From contig JAMPIV010012239.1 in assembly GCA_024509875.1 (NCBI GenBank), positions 141,001 through 205,000 on the forward strand: a DNA stretch of 64,000 bases, given 5' to 3'. Shown here piece after piece: positions 22,916-33,236 of this stretch (positions are counted from its first letter, which is position 1; each line of letters starts with the position of its first letter). Source of the stretch: Oreohelix idahoensis (lineage: Eukaryota > Mollusca > Gastropoda > Stylommatophora > Oreohelicidae). The notes below the pieces were generated by a model. The model was not told the DNA's origin and did not search any database. It was given only the letters and a program-made list of their open reading frames with translations. The translations under genes were made by a program, and so were the position numbers.

Positions 22916-23610
22916 GGGTCGTGTTCTTTGATGTAATACAAATAAGTCGCAGGCGTCGTTAGGGTTAAGATTAAGGTTAAGTGTGGCTTTGACTCAATTT
23001 TATCATTTATAAATGTTCAAGTACTTTGATGTACAACTGTGAATAGCATGCGTTAATCACTTTTCAATACACCAATGAGAACATTCCTTCAACAAACGTA
23101 CGTCAAGTCTCCCTGTCACGTGCCATCCCCTCCATGTTTGTCTCCAGTTCTCTTCTTTCTGTCACCTGTCATCCCCTCCATGTCTGTCTCCAGTTCTCTT
23201 CCTTCTGTCACGTGCCATCCCCTCCATGTCTGTCTCCAGTTCTCTTCCTTCTGTCACGTGCCATCCCCTCGATGTCTGTCTCCAGTTCTCTTCCTTTTGT
23301 CACGTGTTATCCCCTCCATGTTTGTCTCCAGTTCTCTTCTCCTTGTCACGTGTCATCCCCGCCAAGTTTGTCTCCAGTTCTCTTCTCCGTGTATTCTTTG
23401 ATCTTCCTCTACCACTCTTACCTTGGGGATTCCAGACTGTGACGTCACGCTATCAACAAGTTTCCTTAATGTGTGTCCTATCCATCTCCATCGTCATCTT
23501 CTCATGTCATGTTCCACTGACACTTGTCTTGTTCTTGTCATCAGTTCCACATTATTAATCTGGTTTGACCACTTCAATTCTTCTATTCTACACAATCGCC
23601 CATTTATGAA
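22916..23610. repeat. Left arm of a large inverted repeat
   Basis: Inverse of 32224-33236, apart from repeat-copy differences and about 0.5 kb of extra sequence in the right arm. The inner ~250 bp are nearly identical, the outer part about 90%. The outer end starts GGGTCGTGTTCTTTGATGT in both arms. The inner part carries the C-terminal end of a LINE RT on the minus strand, with WRWIGHTLRK-type sequence. Confidence 0.87.
23115..23391. repeat. 46-bp minisatellite, six copies
   Basis: Six tandem units of 46 bp built around TGTCTCCAGTTCTCTTC and GTCACGTG. The same unit occurs twice in the opposite arm (32446-32537). It derives from the last coding bases of the LINE. Because 46 is not a multiple of three, each added copy changes frame; the proline/serine-rich frames here are artefacts. 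Confidence 0.9.
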
Positions 23611-24052
23611 AGTCAGTGTCAAATTATCTGGACTTTTACAAAAACGTTTGTCAGAACTTATCCTTAAACTTTAACACTATATGAAAACTCAAAGCCACAG
23701 AAAATTAATTGCCTCAAACATTGGGAAAGCTAGTACGTACTTTTAAAAGTTAAATGTCATCTCTTTCAGAAAGTCTTATATGGGCCACAAGTTACAGTAG
23801 AATGAAGGAATGAAAATAGCCCAAGTTTCTCTTATTGATATGCCCAGATCAATCTGTGTTGCTATTAATATCGCATTCAAAACAACATCTAGATTTCAGC
23901 TGAAAAACAAGCTTACAATTAAAACAGTACGCAAATTCGGAATATTTGCGAATATATCTCAGCTTAAACGCAGGTTCAGAATTAAAAAAAGAACGCACAT
24001 TCGGAATATTCGCGAATAGACCACAGCTTAAAAACAGACAGGTCTAGAATTC

Positions 24053-24220
24053 TGAGCGAGTGCGGATCGCAATGGGAAGGCAAACTCGGTCCTAAAAAAT
24101 GCCGTGCAGAAGTCGGATGTGTCGACCGAAAGGTGCAGATATCACAGCTTAGGCGTAAACAGACACAACGCAACCACCGTCCTTTTCAGGACGAACGAGG
24201 AAGAAGAAGAAGAAGAATTC
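24053..24220 (+). mobile_element. 168-bp insert with target duplication and a histone-type 3' stem-loop
   Basis: AGAATTC occurs at 24046-24052 and 24214-24220, and the block between is absent from the other inverted repeat. The insert ends in an (AAG)n purine tract. At 24178-24193 it has CGTCCTTTTCAGGACG: a perfect 6-bp stem with a TTTC loop, the shape of the replication-dependent histone mRNA 3' hairpin, followed about 8 bases later by purine-rich sequence like a histone downstream element. I found no histone codons. It could be a SINE-like retroposon or a copied histone 3' end. Confidence 0.6.
24178..24193 (+). promoter_or_regulatory. Histone-type RNA stem-loop (candidate)
   Basis: Stem CGTCCT/AGGACG with tetraloop TTTC. 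The canonical animal histone hairpin is a 6-bp stem with a UUUC or UUAC loop and G at stem position 2, which this has. The first pair is C-G rather than G-C. Function here is unproven. Confidence 0.5.
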
Positions 24221-24277
24221 AAACAGTACACTCATTCGGAATACTCAATTGTAACAATTGTCCACAAGTTTACACTA

Positions 24278-25447
24278 GTAAAGCTTGAGTAGTTCCTACG
24301 TGCATCAGAAGTTGTTTTGAAATGCAAAGCTGAAATCGGCAATCAAAACGGAGGCACAACAAGGATTCTTGAAACATATTGCGAGCAGAAATATAATTCA
24401 AGGTTGTTTATTAGTGGCTAAACAAAAAATGTGAAGTACATACCAGCCGTTGTCCTATCCTCTCGTGTCAAGTGAAATGAACTTCTCTCAAATCACGTTC
24501 TACAACTGCGGTGTAAATAAACACATAACTCTGCTTATTAGGTTTCGGAAGCGTAATCCCGTGGTCGATAACTTGGAGAAAATTACCCCGGTGGGGAGTG
24601 TTTCTGAGTTTTTGTTGCCTTTTGCGGCTACCTACCTGTGCGTACATGGCAAACTACTGAATGAAAAAATTGCCTAGAAAAATCACAAACAGCCAATAAA
24701 AGCTGGGGTTGATTGCCACGTCCTGTAAAGGATAAGCAACTAACTTTAACCTGTGCGTGGTGGGCTTTTCGGCACTACCGGTAGATTTCACTATACTAGG
24801 TCCAGCTGTTTTATGAGATAGAGTGAATAGTTCCATTCCTGGGTGCCTTTGCTTTCTTTAACTCACTAACAGAGTCAGGTACCAATGAAAATCTCAGCTA
24901 TGGTCGCATCCCGAAAGATATCTTCAACGGACAACGTGCAGATGACAAAAGAACAGTTGGGGGACCACAGCTTAGATTCAAAGATGTGTACAAGAGAGAC
25001 TGAGGGCACTAGACGTAAATCCAGCAACCTGGGAGGATGAAGCTGCTGATCACACCAAGTGGCAATGCTGTCTACGGCGCCACCTCAGACTTGGCGAAAA
25101 GACGCTCACACAACAAGCAAAAGAGAGGAGAAAACGTCAAAAGGAACACCAGGAAAATAAGCAGCTGCGGGCTGTCGCCTCAGGGGCGCATTCCCATAGT
25201 CAGTTATGATTGAAGGGGCTATTATTATTATTATTGTTTTCACTAGTGTAATGATATTAACTGGTTTTCTCAGTATGTGTCCTATGTAAAAACGAACGTC
25301 TTCTAGTCGCATACTTTTTCAATGGTATTTGATTATTTGCATCAGTTCACGACATAGGCGTCCCTAAAATCTTTGGCACCCGGGGAGGATTCTACCTTTG
25401 GCACCCTCCTGCCATTGTCACAAGATGGATAACTACTCAAACTTTAC
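24278..25447. mobile_element. TA-flanked nonautonomous element with 17-bp inverted repeats
   Basis: GTAAAGCTTGAGTAGTT at the left end and its inverse with one mismatch at 25431-25447, flanked by TA at 24276-24277 and 25448-25449. Removing it rejoins the left inverted repeat of the host transposon, whose intact partner shows no such insert. No transposase inside; it carries a LINE 3' fragment. Looks like a Tc1/mariner-mobilised element. Confidence 0.75.
24899..25237 (+). pseudogene. LINE 3' fragment inside the TA-flanked element
   Basis: Encodes in broken frames the C-terminal tail common to many invertebrate LINE reverse transcriptases: GRIPKDIFNGQ, VGGPQLRFKDVYKRD, then LGEKTLTQQAKERRKRQKEHQ. 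It ends at a short (ATT)n tail near 25225-25237. 5'-truncated and dead. Confidence 0.75.
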
Positions 25448-25470
25448 TATAGTCCGTTCGGAAATTCGTG

Positions 25471-25886
25471 CCGACAGAAAGCGTCAATTTTCTCCAAAAC
25501 TGTTTGTTGTATGGACATGAATTTTTGCATGCAGTCGTAGATTTTCCATGCAGTTAAGATTTTGCGATCATTACATCCACAGCTTTCGCGAAATTTGCAA
25601 CACGGCGATTTTCTTTGATCTTTTTGGAACATTTGCCAAAATCTGCCCGGAACATTAATTCTTACAGTAAATCACAACATTTGTGCGACAAGACGGTTCA
25701 AAGGCGTGTCCTAAATGTGTGATTGGTTGTTCACGTGATTTTGATACGAGGAATGATGATCTGATAATGAACAATGATAACAGTAAATCATCAGAAAGCT
25801 ATGAAGAATCGTAACTGTTTATGTGTTATTATAGATTGGCATATGAAATTAGTTTATCACAAACGAAGGAATGCGACCGACGTGCC
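25471..25886. other. Non-coding internal part of the wide-spacing transposon
   Basis: Lies between the left inverted repeat and the transposase stop codon. No gene seen. Confidence 0.6.
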
Positions 25887-27170
25887 TCATTCCGAATCGG
25901 ACGACTCCAGTAAGTTCACAACAGTTATTGGTTGGATAAACTGCAAGCCATCTCGCTGCCAGTAATCTTCTTCTTCCTGGAGCACGTGTTCTTCACATTT
26001 AGCCCAGTACTCTGTGTCTATTCGTGAAAGGGCCTCACGAGTCATGTCTTTAACATCGCACATTTTAAAAGTGGTGTTCTGGGCGGCCACTTGCCCTTTA
26101 ACTCTAGCCCAAACCAGCTCTATTGGGTTAAGGTGAGAATGGTAAGGTGGGAATCGAAGAGAAACATGACCCTGCTCTTGTATGATTTTATCAATCAGAT
26201 ACACTTTTGTCTTATTCCTCTGTCTCACAAGCTGCAACAACTCTGGTTTTAAATAGCTGTTGTCAGCGAAGATATTTTCATTCACAAACCACCTCCTGAT
26301 TTCGTCTTTCGTGCTTGCCGAAGTGGGAGCTTTATCCTCCTGAGCTAGAACATTATGATAGGACACATCCATCACCAGGCAAGACGGCCTATCTAGAGTC
26401 GGGAGGAGTGTATTCAGTATTCAATCTCGAAAAATTTGCCCATTCATTTCACTGTGGTAGTCCCTACCATCTACAGACTTTGATTGAAAAATAAGCTCTG
26501 CATCACGGACAAGCCCATTCTGTCTGCTGCCAGCATGTGCTAATATAATGCGTTGACCTTTGCTGCTGGGAATTTTCCTTCTATGGTCTCCGTCAACAGA
26601 TTGCAATTCTTTCTCGTTCGTATGATGAGCATTAACCCAAGATTCGTTCAAATACACTATATCATAGCCGTCTTGCCTTCTCTCACGAATCTGCCTAAGG
26701 TATTTGCTTCGAGCTGCAACCAGATGTGGTTTTTCACATAAAAAATTCCTTCCGCCAGACGTTTTTCTAAAAGTGAAGCCGACACATCTGACAAGTTGCC
26801 AAAGAGTTGATTTTGAGACGTTAATATCGCATTCTGCTTGCAGCTGACTTTTCAGCATGCGGAGAGTAACAAGTTGATTGGCATTAAACATCTTCAAAAT
26901 CAAACGTCTAATGACATCCTTGTCAAAATCATCAATTTTTTTCTTCCTTCCTTGCTTAACCGTAGCCTCTGTACAATCACCGTCCTGTTGTATCCAACGT
27001 TGAAACGATCTTCTATCCACACCCAGGGCCTTTCGTGTTCTCCTACCTGGTTCTTGGATGTCGTGGTATAAACAACCCATCTTAGCCTCTCTGCGAAAAT
27101 GCCTGTACAATTTAACAGTTACCTTCTGCAAAGTGATACATTTGCATTTCAAATTTATTGCGCTTTTCAT
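25887..27170 (-). pseudogene. Wide-spacing (DD82E-like) transposase, nearly intact
   Basis: 427 codons in a single frame with one nonsense codon, TGA at 26421-26423, where the paralogue at 47788-48447 has Trp. The N-terminal half carries helix-turn-helix regions (KALGVDRRSFQRWIQ, then VSKSTLWQLVRCVGFTF). The DDE core has YLNESWVNAHHT, where the first catalytic Asp is Asn, then VMDVSYHN with the second Asp, and HLNPIELVWARVKG with the Glu 83 positions later. Both defects are G-to-A on the coding strand. It would have cut and rejoined the element's ends at TA. It ends with acidic NLLESSDSE, as does the second copy. The start codon at 27170 is plausible but not proven. Confidence 0.85.
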
Positions 27171-27615
27171 AATTATGCAGTTTAGTTTATTAATATATTA
27201 TACGCTGGTTCTTTTTGTTTCGTTGCAGCCAACTCATTGCAATTAGCATACGTAGCTGAAATAATTACTCGCGACTGTGTACAATATGTGCGCACTCGTG
27301 CGGACATGTAGTTACTACACTAATTCAAACAAAAAAAATATTGAATACCACATTTCATCGCATGTGCTGTGCTGCAACAACAATTAAGTGCGCAATTTTT
27401 GAACGGATCTTGTAACTTTCCTGTAGAACTAATAAAAATTAACCCAGACAACGGTAAGAGTTTTTTATATAACTTAAAGAAGAAAATTCGAACATAACAT
27501 GAGTTTTGTAAGGGCAAAAAATATATTAATAACTGCATTGATATCAGTAGGGCACGTAGCAAATTTCAATAACATCCGTCAAGGGGTTGCAAAGTTACAA
27601 CGTTCAATGTGTGCA
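27171..27615. other. 5' flank of the transposase inside its element
   Basis: Presumed promoter and leader of the transposase. AT-rich; I cannot point to a specific promoter element. Confidence 0.45.
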
Positions 27616-28128
27616 CACGAATTTCCGAACGGACAATAGTGTAAACTTGTGGAAAATTGTTACAATTGAGTATTCCGAATGTGTGTACTGTTTGAATTCT
27701 AGACCTGTCAGTTTTTAAGCTGTGGTCTATTCGCGAATATTCCGAATGTGCGTTCTTTTTTAATTCTGAACACGTGTTTAAGGTGAGATGTATTCGCAAG
27801 TATTCCGAATTCGCGTACTGTTTTAATTGTAAGCTTGTTTTTCTGCTGAAATCTAGATATTTGTTGTGAATGCGATATAAATAGCAACACAGATTGATCT
27901 GGGCATATCAATAAGAGAAATTTCGGCTATTTTCATTCCTTCATTCTACTGTAACTTGTGGCCCATATAAGACTTTCTGAAAGAGATGACATTTAACTTT
28001 TAAAAGTACGTACTAGCTTTCTCAATGTTTGAGGCAATTAATTTTCTGTGGCTTTGAGTTTTCATATAGTGTTAAAGTTTAAGGATAAGTTCTGACAAAC
28101 GTTTTTGTAAAAGTCAGATAACACTGAC
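27616..28128. repeat. Right inverted repeat of the wide-spacing transposon
   Basis: 513 bp, uninterrupted version of the left repeat, with the same ~65-bp internal units around 27670-27830. Confidence 0.85.
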
Positions 28129-28418
28129 AAACAACATTTTTCTTTCTTATATAAGAATAAGTGTTCTTAGGTCAGTTTCTTGCGCTGATTTCAAATCTGA
28201 AATCCGTTTATCTCTATCACGTCGGGTTCTTAAGATATTTGTGAATAAATATATTTTTGGGAAACCGTTATTTGCCTTGTTTCATTTTTACTATATAACT
28301 TATTAAAAATTAATAAAAAGCAACATAATTCTACTTTTTATACTGCTAAAAGATGCATGACATATGTTACGCGATTTTTCAAATAGTTACTGTATTTTGA
28401 AATAATTCTGAGCAAAAT
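28129..28418. other. Spacer before the unnamed-family gene
   Basis: 290 bp, AT-rich, no motif recognised. Could hold the promoter of the downstream broken gene. Confidence 0.45.
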
Positions 28419-31400
28419 ATGGCTTCTAGAAGTTGTAGAAATTCGGCTGATCTGTTCTGTTACGTGTGCAGATATTTTACCGATCGTGTTGACCAGAAAA
28501 ACTTTACACCATTACTAAAGAAAGCATATGAACTTTATTTCGATTCGAAAGTTGATGATGCAAATAAATCTTGGTAGCCAAATGCAGTTTGTTCGATACA
28601 TTGGCAGGTTGGTTACGAAAATCGCTGAAGCATAAGTCGATGCCTTTTGGAGTGCCAGTAATATGGCGTGAACATACAAATCACACTACTGATTGTACTT
28701 CTGCTTGACAAATATCCATGGTTTCACTTTTAAAACTAGAAAGTCTGTGGTTTATTCAAATATTGAATTGGTTTCGAAACCAGTGCCTCGTGATTGTAGT
28801 GAAATTGACAGAGATACAACGGTAAAATACCTCCAAAGATAACATGTAAGGATAAAAACATAATGCGTAGGCTGCTGATAGTACATGATCGCCCAGACCG
28901 CGGGTCATCACCCTCCATAAAAATTGACTTGCTAGACAGGAGGGGAACGGCGGATAAAAAGGAAAAAAATATGACTGGAAAGATTGCGTGAGACTAGAAA
29001 GGCTAAGGAGACGCAATTGGGGGGGAAAACGGAGAAAAGTCACGTTTCCCAAGTTGACATAAAGTAAGGAACTCGACAGAAGGGACCTTGGATATGTTAC
29101 GCCACAGTCATTTATTGGTCGCTTTTGCGATACCAAGCCTTTGATTTGAATTCAGCGGCAGAACGCGGATGTTTGGAATATTACAAAAATTAAAAAGTAA
29201 CTTTTTCGTAATATTAATGTTAGGAATATAAAAATTAGCTGGCCGGATGGCCCATTCTGAGCAGTGAACTAATATGTTCTTAATTTTACAGACGGATAGA
29301 TAATATTGAAGATAATGACAAAAGACAGTGTTGTTCACATCAACGACAGACTGTATGGAATAAAAAGTGTCGCTATTTGCACAAAAAAACACGACCTCGA
29401 GACGCAGGTGTTCAAATCTACTTAGTAGGGAAGCGAAGGGACATTGGTGGGAGCTGTGTCTAAATATAACTTTTAACGACAAAATTTTGGAGGGGAGAGA
29501 AAGGTTGGTTCAAAAATCAAGTACGTTTTGAAAAAAACAAGTAGAGACGGACAGACTAACAGATAAACATCCATACTTGACTGAAGCATGACTGAAATGA
29601 CTTTAGGGTAGGAAATTTGAATTTCAAATAAACCTAGGCAGTGATTGGCCACAGACAATCATTTTATCGGCGCTCAGACGCGCAAGTGGGGCCATTCCTC
29701 AATAGTTGTTCGATGATAGACACAGTATTTTAAAGTGTGGTGATTTCCAAATGAAAGAAAGTGAAATAAGTTCAGGGACGCCATACTATAGCCAGCAGCT
29801 CAGCTGAGTTTTGCTAGCATTTCTGTGTTCTTTATTCATAATCTGGTAAGATTGAAATTATTTCTTTGTATATTTTGAATATTGTTTAATGTTCGAGTGA
29901 TTTGATACTGCCATATCGAAATCTAGCCTTACAAACAAGTAGGGATTTGCTCTAGACCCCCCGCCCAAGTCAGGGTCTAGGGACCAACAATATACATAAA
30001 CTCCAGCAAGGGTTAGGAAAGACAGATCAAGTGTTGAGAATAATGAAACATATTACCTATCCACTTTTAGAGAAGAAAACTAATAAATATTTTTCAGAAT
30101 CTATAGTCTGGGAGGACCTATCTGATGTAAAACCACCATGGTAAATGTGCTGTTTGGTCAGAGAGATCTGACCTGTCTGTATGATGTGGTTGTTGTGTCC
30201 GTGTTGTGTCCAGACGTGGGTAGAGAATAGAATTTTGACACATAGCCAATACTTTGATTGCAGAGCTGTGAGTTTCAGTTGTCAACAAGGCGGTGTCCAT
30301 TCAGTTGGTGATTTTACTCGAGTGTATCTGTGCAGTACGTTGTGACAGAGACCACTATTATTGCCCGCCAGCACGGAGAGGTGGGACCACCAGATTTCAG
30401 CACCAGAGCTACATATGCAAGATGAGTGAGCCTCTGGTCTGCTGGAAGTTCACCAACGCCTTTTAGTTGCTAATACCCCATAAATTTCCTGCAATTTACT
30501 GGACACTGTGTAGTCAATATAGACAGGTGTGATGAGGCCACCCCAACAGCACAAGCATTAACTATCCTCCCAAGTAGATGACTACTAGAACATTTTAATA
30601 AAACTAACTAGTCTAGTACTTATATATGTACACTCTTGCATTTATTATGTAACATTACATGCATTTGTTTCATAATTTTTAAATCCTTTTTTTTAAAAAA
30701 AGTTCTGGTCAACATAAAACTTGATCCAGAACAAATAAATGTAATATAATTCTATCAAAAATTTTACACACGTGAGTTAGTTCAGTGTATTTTAACATTT
30801 GTTAATATTATTAGTCTGCTTAAATATCTGTGGGTGTATCTATAATTATCACACCACATTACATATCATTACCCTAGACATTTTACATAGATACATTCAT
30901 TAGAAAGAAAAAAAATAAGTGTGAGGTCGTAGTGGTAGCAAGAAAGGCCTTCTGTCAATTCACAACTACATTTTATCTCAGGAGCCTTCACAGCTGGCCT
31001 CATTCATTACATTTAGTAATATCACCATCATACAATACCATCAAACCCACTACAATGATCTAATCACGTGTCCGATCCAAGTACCACCAGAACATAATCC
31101 GTTGGACGTGAATGAACCATCAGAAAGTGATAGTTTACCTGCATTAGAAACTAATTCTGACTCAGATTACATACCGGTGAATGATAGTGTTTACTTAATT
31201 AACCATTCAGGACTTTCAGATCTAATACGTGATCTCGCTCTTACCAAAGGACAAGCGGAATTACTCGGTTCGCGACTCAAAGAATGGAATCTTTTAGCGC
31301 CCAATACTCCGATATCTAAATTTCGTCATAGACACAGAGAACTTGTTCAATACTTTGAGATGGATGATGACATTTGCTATTGCAAAGATGTAAACGGTCT

Positions 31401-32223
31401 AATGGTGCACCTCGGTCATAAGCACATAGTCAACGAATGGCGACTTTTCATCGATTCTTCCAAGACTAGTCTAAAAGCTGTGTTATTGCATGACAGAAAC
31501 TTATTTTCATCAATTCCAGTCACCTACTCTGTTCATATGAAAGAAACTTATGACAATATGGCTATACGTTTGGAAAAAATAAAGTACAATGACTACCAAT
31601 GGCGGATTTGTGGAGACCTAAAGGTCATTGCATTCTCACGGGCATGCAGACTGGGTATACTAAATTTTGTTGCTTCCGATGTGAATGGGACAGCCGCAAC
31701 AGACAGGAACATTATGCAAGAAAGGTGTGGCCTATCCGGGATCGTATGCAGCTCGGGCATAAAAATGTAATACACGAGCCATTAGTTAACAAAGACAGCT
31801 TCATTTTACCACTGTTACATATAAAGTTGGGGCTCATGAAGAATTTTGTAAAAGCGTTAGATAAAACGAGCAAAGCTTTCACTTATCTTCGAGAAAAGTT
31901 TCCGCAATTTAGCGATGCAAAGATAAAGGAAGGTATCTTTGTAGGACCTCAGATTAGGAAAGTTATTGCAGACAAACAATTCGAGAACTTGTTACATGGT
32001 AGTGAACTTCGCGCATGGATGGCATTCAAATCGATCGTCGATAACTTTCTGGGAAATCACAAATCTGTTGACTATGTTGCATATTGTTAAGCAGTGCATA
32101 GATGCATACAGAATTATGGGCTGTAACATGTCCCTCAAAATCCATTTGCTCGATTCACATCTTGACTTTTTCCCTGACAACCTTGGCGAAGTCAGCGATG
32201 AACATGGAGAACGATTCCATCAA
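28419..32223 (+). pseudogene. Unnamed repetitive animal protein family, split by a solo LTR
   Basis: A single-exon gene remnant in two parts, 28419-28794 and 31055-32223. The N-terminal part starts MASRSCRNSADLFCYVC and continues with FTPLLKKAYELYF; frameshifts and a stop at 28575 follow. After the LTR come NSDSDYIP, GSRLKEWNLL, EWRLFIDSSKTSLKAVLLH, VHMKETY, the WRICGDLK motif, TGYTKFCCFRCEWDSR, EPLVNK, PLLHIKLGLMKNFVKALDK and VSDEHGERFHQ. I know this architecture as a protein found in many copies in hydra, aphid and other invertebrate genomes, usually uncharacterised. Conserved D (GDLK), CxxC-WDSR and E (DEHGERFHQ) residues could belong to an RNase-H-like transposase; that is inference. The 3' end is lost at the inverted arm. 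Frameshifts lie near 31640 and 32088. Confidence 0.75.
28795..31054 (+). repeat. Solo LTR, 2.26 kb, same family as the LTR of element C
   Basis: Begins TGTAGTGAAATTG and ends CCCACTACA. Flanks are GTGAT (28790-28794) and ATGAT (31055-31059), a 5-bp duplication with one mismatch. Coding sequence of the interrupted gene resumes in frame directly after it. Similar along most of its length to 20146-22493. Confidence 0.85.
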
Positions 32224-32228
32224 TTCAT

Positions 32229-32560
32229 AAATGGGCGATTGTGTAGAATAGAAGAATTGAAGTGGTCAAACCAGATTAATAATGTGGAACTGATGACAAG
32301 AACAAGACAAGTGTCAGTGGAACATGACATGAGAAGATGACGATGGAGATGGATAGGACACACATTAAGGAAACTTGTTGATAGCGTGACGTCACAGTCT
32401 GGAATCCCCAAGGTAAGAGTGGTAGAGGAAGATCAAAGATTACACGGAGAAGAGAACTGGAGACAAACATGGAGGGGATGACACGTGACAGGGAGAAGAG
32501 AACTGGAGACAAACATGGAGAGGATGGCACGTGACAGGGAGACTTGACGTACGTTTGTTG
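32229..32560 (+). pseudogene. LINE RT C-terminal fragment in the right arm
   Basis: Encodes WSNQINNVELMTRTRQVSVEHD and RWRWIGHTLRK with a stop at 32338, then two 46-bp tandem units (32446-32537). Typical C-terminal tail of LINE reverse transcriptases. Same fragment, same starting base, as in the left arm. Confidence 0.8.
32446..32537. repeat. 46-bp minisatellite, two copies
   Basis: Two units of the repeat that has six copies in the opposite arm. Confidence 0.88.
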
Positions 32561-32774
32561 AAGGAATGTTCTCACTGGTGTATTGAAAAGTCATTAATGC
32601 ATGCTATACCCATTTGTACATCAAAGTACTTGAACATTTATAAATGATAAAATTGGGTCAACGCGAAACAGAAACGTAGTTCAAATAAACCTGCTCCTCA
32701 CCTCTTGTCCTTTAAGACTTTAACAGTTACAACAATAAAATGACATGCCAGCCAACTGAAAAATATACCGTATG

Positions 32775-33046
<272 letters not shown>

Positions 33047-33236
33047 TATATATATATATATTGATGATTCTCAGTTTTAATTTATGAATTAATTATTTAG
33101 ATTTCACTATTTGTCTTACGTTGTTGAATGAAGCTTTCACCATTCCTAATCTAAGTTACTCTAAGCCGTACTTAACCTTAATCTTAACCTTAACGACGCC
33201 GGCGACTTACTTGTAAGACATCAAAGAACACGACCC

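Larger units (their letters stand above)
23612..25470. repeat. Left inverted repeat of the wide-spacing transposon (interrupted)
   Basis: Matches the inverse of 27616-28128. Inside it a ~65-bp unit with the core TTCGGAATATT recurs at about 23937 and 24000, with a shorter version at 24236 beyond the 168-bp insert. Each unit pairs the core with a CAGCTTAAA segment. Internal direct repeats within long inverted repeats resemble the IR/DR arrangement of some Tc1-like elements. Confidence 0.8.
23612..28128 (-). mobile_element. Tc1/mariner-superfamily transposon with long inverted repeats and wide D-to-E spacing
   Basis: Inverted repeats of about 513 bp (27616-28128) and 521 bp (23612-24277 plus 25448-25470 after removing inserts) bracket a DDE transposase on the minus strand (25887-27170). 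Outer ends read GTCAGTGT on each strand. I could not identify a TA target duplication. The left repeat has been invaded twice: a 168-bp insert and a 1.17-kb TA-flanked element. The ~82-residue spacing between the second and third catalytic residues fits the DD82E (Sailor) type, reported as a distinct branch of this superfamily. Confidence 0.78.

Noticed and set aside
23115..23391. CRISPR array
   Set aside because: Units are directly adjacent with no spacers, and the region is a LINE-derived minisatellite in a eukaryotic context.
23075..23558. Proline/serine-rich open frames of about 100 codons
   Set aside because: They come from the 46-bp minisatellite, shifting frame with each unit, on the strand opposite to the LINE coding sequence.
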